In this document: in pieces, positions 14,841 through 15,842 of the stretch
Layout of the letters: each line of letters begins with the position of its first letter
Numbering within the stretch: the stretch's first letter is position 1
Assembly (NCBI GenBank): GCA_002305915.1
Contig: DBRJ01000032.1
Span: forward strand, 35,624 to 51,465
DNA length: 15,842 bases
Direction of reading: 5' to 3'
Origin: Pelotomaculum sp. UBA1371
GTDB taxonomy: Bacteria; Bacillota; Desulfotomaculia; Desulfotomaculales; Pelotomaculaceae
Made by a program: the position numbers and the translations under genes
The notes under the pieces: generated by a model
The model's database searches: none
Told to the model about the DNA's origin: nothing
The model's input: the letters and a program-made list of their open reading frames with translations, nothing else

Positions 14841-14895
14841 CTCCGCTCGGCTCCGCTCGTCCAAAGCTCAGCTCATACTCAACTCACCTCCGCTT
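14841..14895 (-). promoter_or_regulatory. Eleven-triplet TRAP (MtrB)-type RNA-binding site in the trpP leader
   Basis: Read in the leader RNA, triplets stand in register at AAG 14893-14895, GAG 14888-14890, GAG 14883-14885, GAG 14878-14880, GAG 14872-14874, GAG 14867-14869, UUG 14862-14864, GAG 14856-14858, GAG 14851-14853, GAG 14846-14848 and GAG 14841-14843. The spacers are 2, 2, 2, 3, 2, 2, 3, 2, 2 and 2 nt. TRAP is an 11-subunit ring that wraps RNA carrying about eleven (G/U)AG triplets separated by 2-3 nt when tryptophan is bound. Nine of eleven triplets are exact. Together with the downstream tryptophan transporter gene this is a strong match; the TRAP gene itself is not in the window. 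Confidence 0.82.
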
Positions 14896-14927
14896 ATGAA
14901 ATTGTCTTTTTTAAAGCTCAGCTTGTT

Positions 14928-14947
14928 GTGAAAGGCTCCCCTTTCAC
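14928..14947 (-). promoter_or_regulatory. 5' stem-loop at the start of the trpP leader RNA
   Basis: GUGAAAG and CUUUCAC form a perfect 7-bp stem around a 6-nt loop that itself contains a GAG (14936-14938). From the promoter position the RNA should begin near 14949-14950, so this hairpin sits at the extreme 5' end, about 33 nt before the first triplet. The B. subtilis trp leader also has a 5' stem-loop upstream of its triplets that contributes to TRAP recognition; a similar role here is an inference. Confidence 0.6.
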
Positions 14948-14955
14948 CTAAAAAA

Positions 14956-14984
14956 ATTATATCATACCCTTTTGGCAATGTCAC
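14956..14984 (-). promoter_or_regulatory. Promoter of the trpP-ecf unit
   Basis: On the minus strand GTGACA (14979-14984; 5 of 6 to TTGACA) is followed after exactly 17 nt by a perfect TATAAT (14956-14961). It predicts a leader of about 250 nt before the trpP ATG. This is the best sigma-A-type promoter in the window. Confidence 0.8.
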
Positions 14985-15017
14985 GAAGAATTTTCAACAA
15001 ATATTCAAAAGAACATT

Positions 15018-15842
15018 TTATTGGATCGTAGCTGATTCGCTAATAACGAGAAGGCAGTTTCCCGCATCCATTTCGGCCTTAATCCCCAGGGGAAGGGTTG
15101 CTTTCAGGGCAATATGCCCCGCCCCGAGGCCGTAAAAACAGGGTACTTTGATTCCCTCCAGGGTTTCCCTGAGCACTTCCAGGAGGCTGAAGGATTCTTC
15201 GCTGTCTGCCGCCTCACAGCCGGCGAATTTTCCAAAAACAATGCCGGCTGCAGCCTGTAGTTTTCCTGCCAGCCACAGCTGCCGGAGCATGCGGTCGATC
15301 CGGTAGGGCTGTTCGTTAACTTCCTCCAGGAAGAGGATTACACCACGGGTGTTGATTTCATAGGGGGTGCCCAGCGTTGCCGTAACCAGCGATAGATTAC
15401 CGCCAAGCAGACGTCCCCGGGCCCGGCCGGGATTGATCACCACAGCCCTGTCTCCCGGCGCCGGGGGAATCACACCCAGGGGGCGGGGATTGGTCAAGGC
15501 CCTGTAAAACTGTTTGAGCATAGTGCCGTTCCCGGCGCAAGCAAAGTCGGGGGCCAGCATGGGACCCGAAAAGGTAACCAGCCCGGCCTTTTTCCAGATA
15601 GCCAGCTGCAGGGCGGTAATATCGCTGTAGCCTACCAGGACTTTGGGGTTTCTCCGGATGATGCGGTAGTCGATCCGGTGCAGGAGCCGCATGCTGCCGT
15701 AGCCGCCGCGCAGGCAGACCACCCCGTTAATCCGCGGGTCAAGGAACATGGCACAGAGGTCCGCAGCCCGCTCCGGATCAGAACCGGCCAGGTACTTGTT
15801 TTTGTTCAGGGCGTACTTTCCCAGGACAACCCTGAAGCCGAG
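15018..15842 (-). CDS. ldcA: Muropeptide LD-carboxypeptidase (peptidase family S66), 5' end beyond window
   Basis: This enzyme family removes the terminal D-alanine from tetrapeptide muropeptides during cell-wall recycling in the cytoplasm; some S66 members instead give resistance to microcin C. The frame remains open through the window edge (LGFRVVLGKYAL just before the edge, upstream of the internal ATG at 15749), so the true start is outside and about 30-40 N-terminal residues are missing. Family features: the nucleophile Ser in CLRGGYGSM (codon 15693-15695), VGYSDITALQLA, the catalytic Glu in LFLEEVNEQPYRIDRML and the catalytic His in GAGHIALKATLPLG. The stop is TAA at 15018-15020. It is followed after 34 nt by the trpP promoter, with no clear terminator between them, so some read-through is possible. 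Which S66 subfamily it belongs to cannot be settled here. Confidence 0.9.
   Translation of the reverse strand, partial: LGFRVVLGKYALNKNKYLAGSDPERAADLCAMFLDPRINGVVCLRGGYGSMRLLHRIDYRIIRRNPKVLVGYSDITALQLAIWKKAGLVTFSGPMLAPDFACAGNGTMLKQFYRALTNPRPLGVIPPAPGDRAVVINPGRARGRLLGGNLSLVTATLGTPYEINTRGVILFLEEVNEQPYRIDRMLRQLWLAGKLQAAAGIVFGKFAGCEAADSEESFSLLEVLRETLEGIKVPCFYGLGAGHIALKATLPLGIKAEMDAGNCLLVISESATIQ

Noticed and set aside
14700..14950. T-box(Trp) in the trpP leader
   Set aside because: No T-box sequence or specifier-like stem was seen, whereas eleven spaced triplets give a direct alternative explanation.

Overview
The window looks like a chromosomal piece of a Gram-positive, spore-forming anaerobe of the Desulfotomaculum/Pelotomaculum (Peptococcaceae) type. 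The basis is an AddA-type recombination nuclease, a Firmicutes ECF vitamin/amino-acid transporter, a DUF6125-type protein typical of these anaerobes, a ferredoxin-linked indolepyruvate oxidoreductase, frequent TTG/GTG starts with strong Shine-Dalgarno sequences, and GC-rich coding DNA. The taxonomic call is an inference from gene content.

Layout. Positions 1-3781 (+) hold most of addA, cut at its 5' end. It converges on a small Cys-containing DUF6125-type gene (3863-4390, -). A 0.5 kb spacer follows, then an isochorismatase-family hydrolase (4890-5444, +), which converges with 5 nt to spare on a soluble PAS-PAS histidine kinase (5450-7129, -). This middle stretch (about 4.4-7.6 kb) is visibly more AT-rich than its flanks. 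From 7586 to the right edge everything is on the minus strand: paaK, iorB, iorA, then ecfT, ecfA2, ecfA1, trpP, and finally a muropeptide LD-carboxypeptidase whose start lies beyond the window. Read in the direction of transcription this is ldcA(partial) -> trpP-ecfA1-ecfA2-ecfT -> iorA-iorB-paaK.

The most interesting part is the regulation of the right half. The trpP leader carries a consensus-like promoter, a stem-loop at the very 5' end of the RNA, and eleven in-register triplets (nine GAG plus one AAG and one UUG) separated by 2 or 3 nt. This is the layout of a binding site for the 11-subunit Trp RNA-binding attenuation protein TRAP (MtrB). A terminator-like hairpin follows. The iorA leader, only about 230 nt long, also has a promoter, a strong intrinsic terminator about 20 nt before the Shine-Dalgarno, and a smaller run of UAG/GAG triplets. 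The window may therefore contain a tryptophan-responsive island: a tryptophan S-component encoded with its own ECF energizing module, followed by an aromatic 2-oxoacid oxidoreductase and an arylacetate-CoA ligase, both units governed by attenuator-like leaders.

How the genes could work together: TrpP with EcfA1/A2/T imports tryptophan. IorAB interconverts indolepyruvate (and other aryl pyruvates) with arylacetyl-CoA using ferredoxin, and PaaK interconverts arylacetyl-CoA with arylacetate. The pathway could run as catabolism or in reverse as salvage of aryl acids into aromatic amino acids. Repression by TRAP, if real, would favour the salvage reading. The gene for TRAP itself is not in the window.
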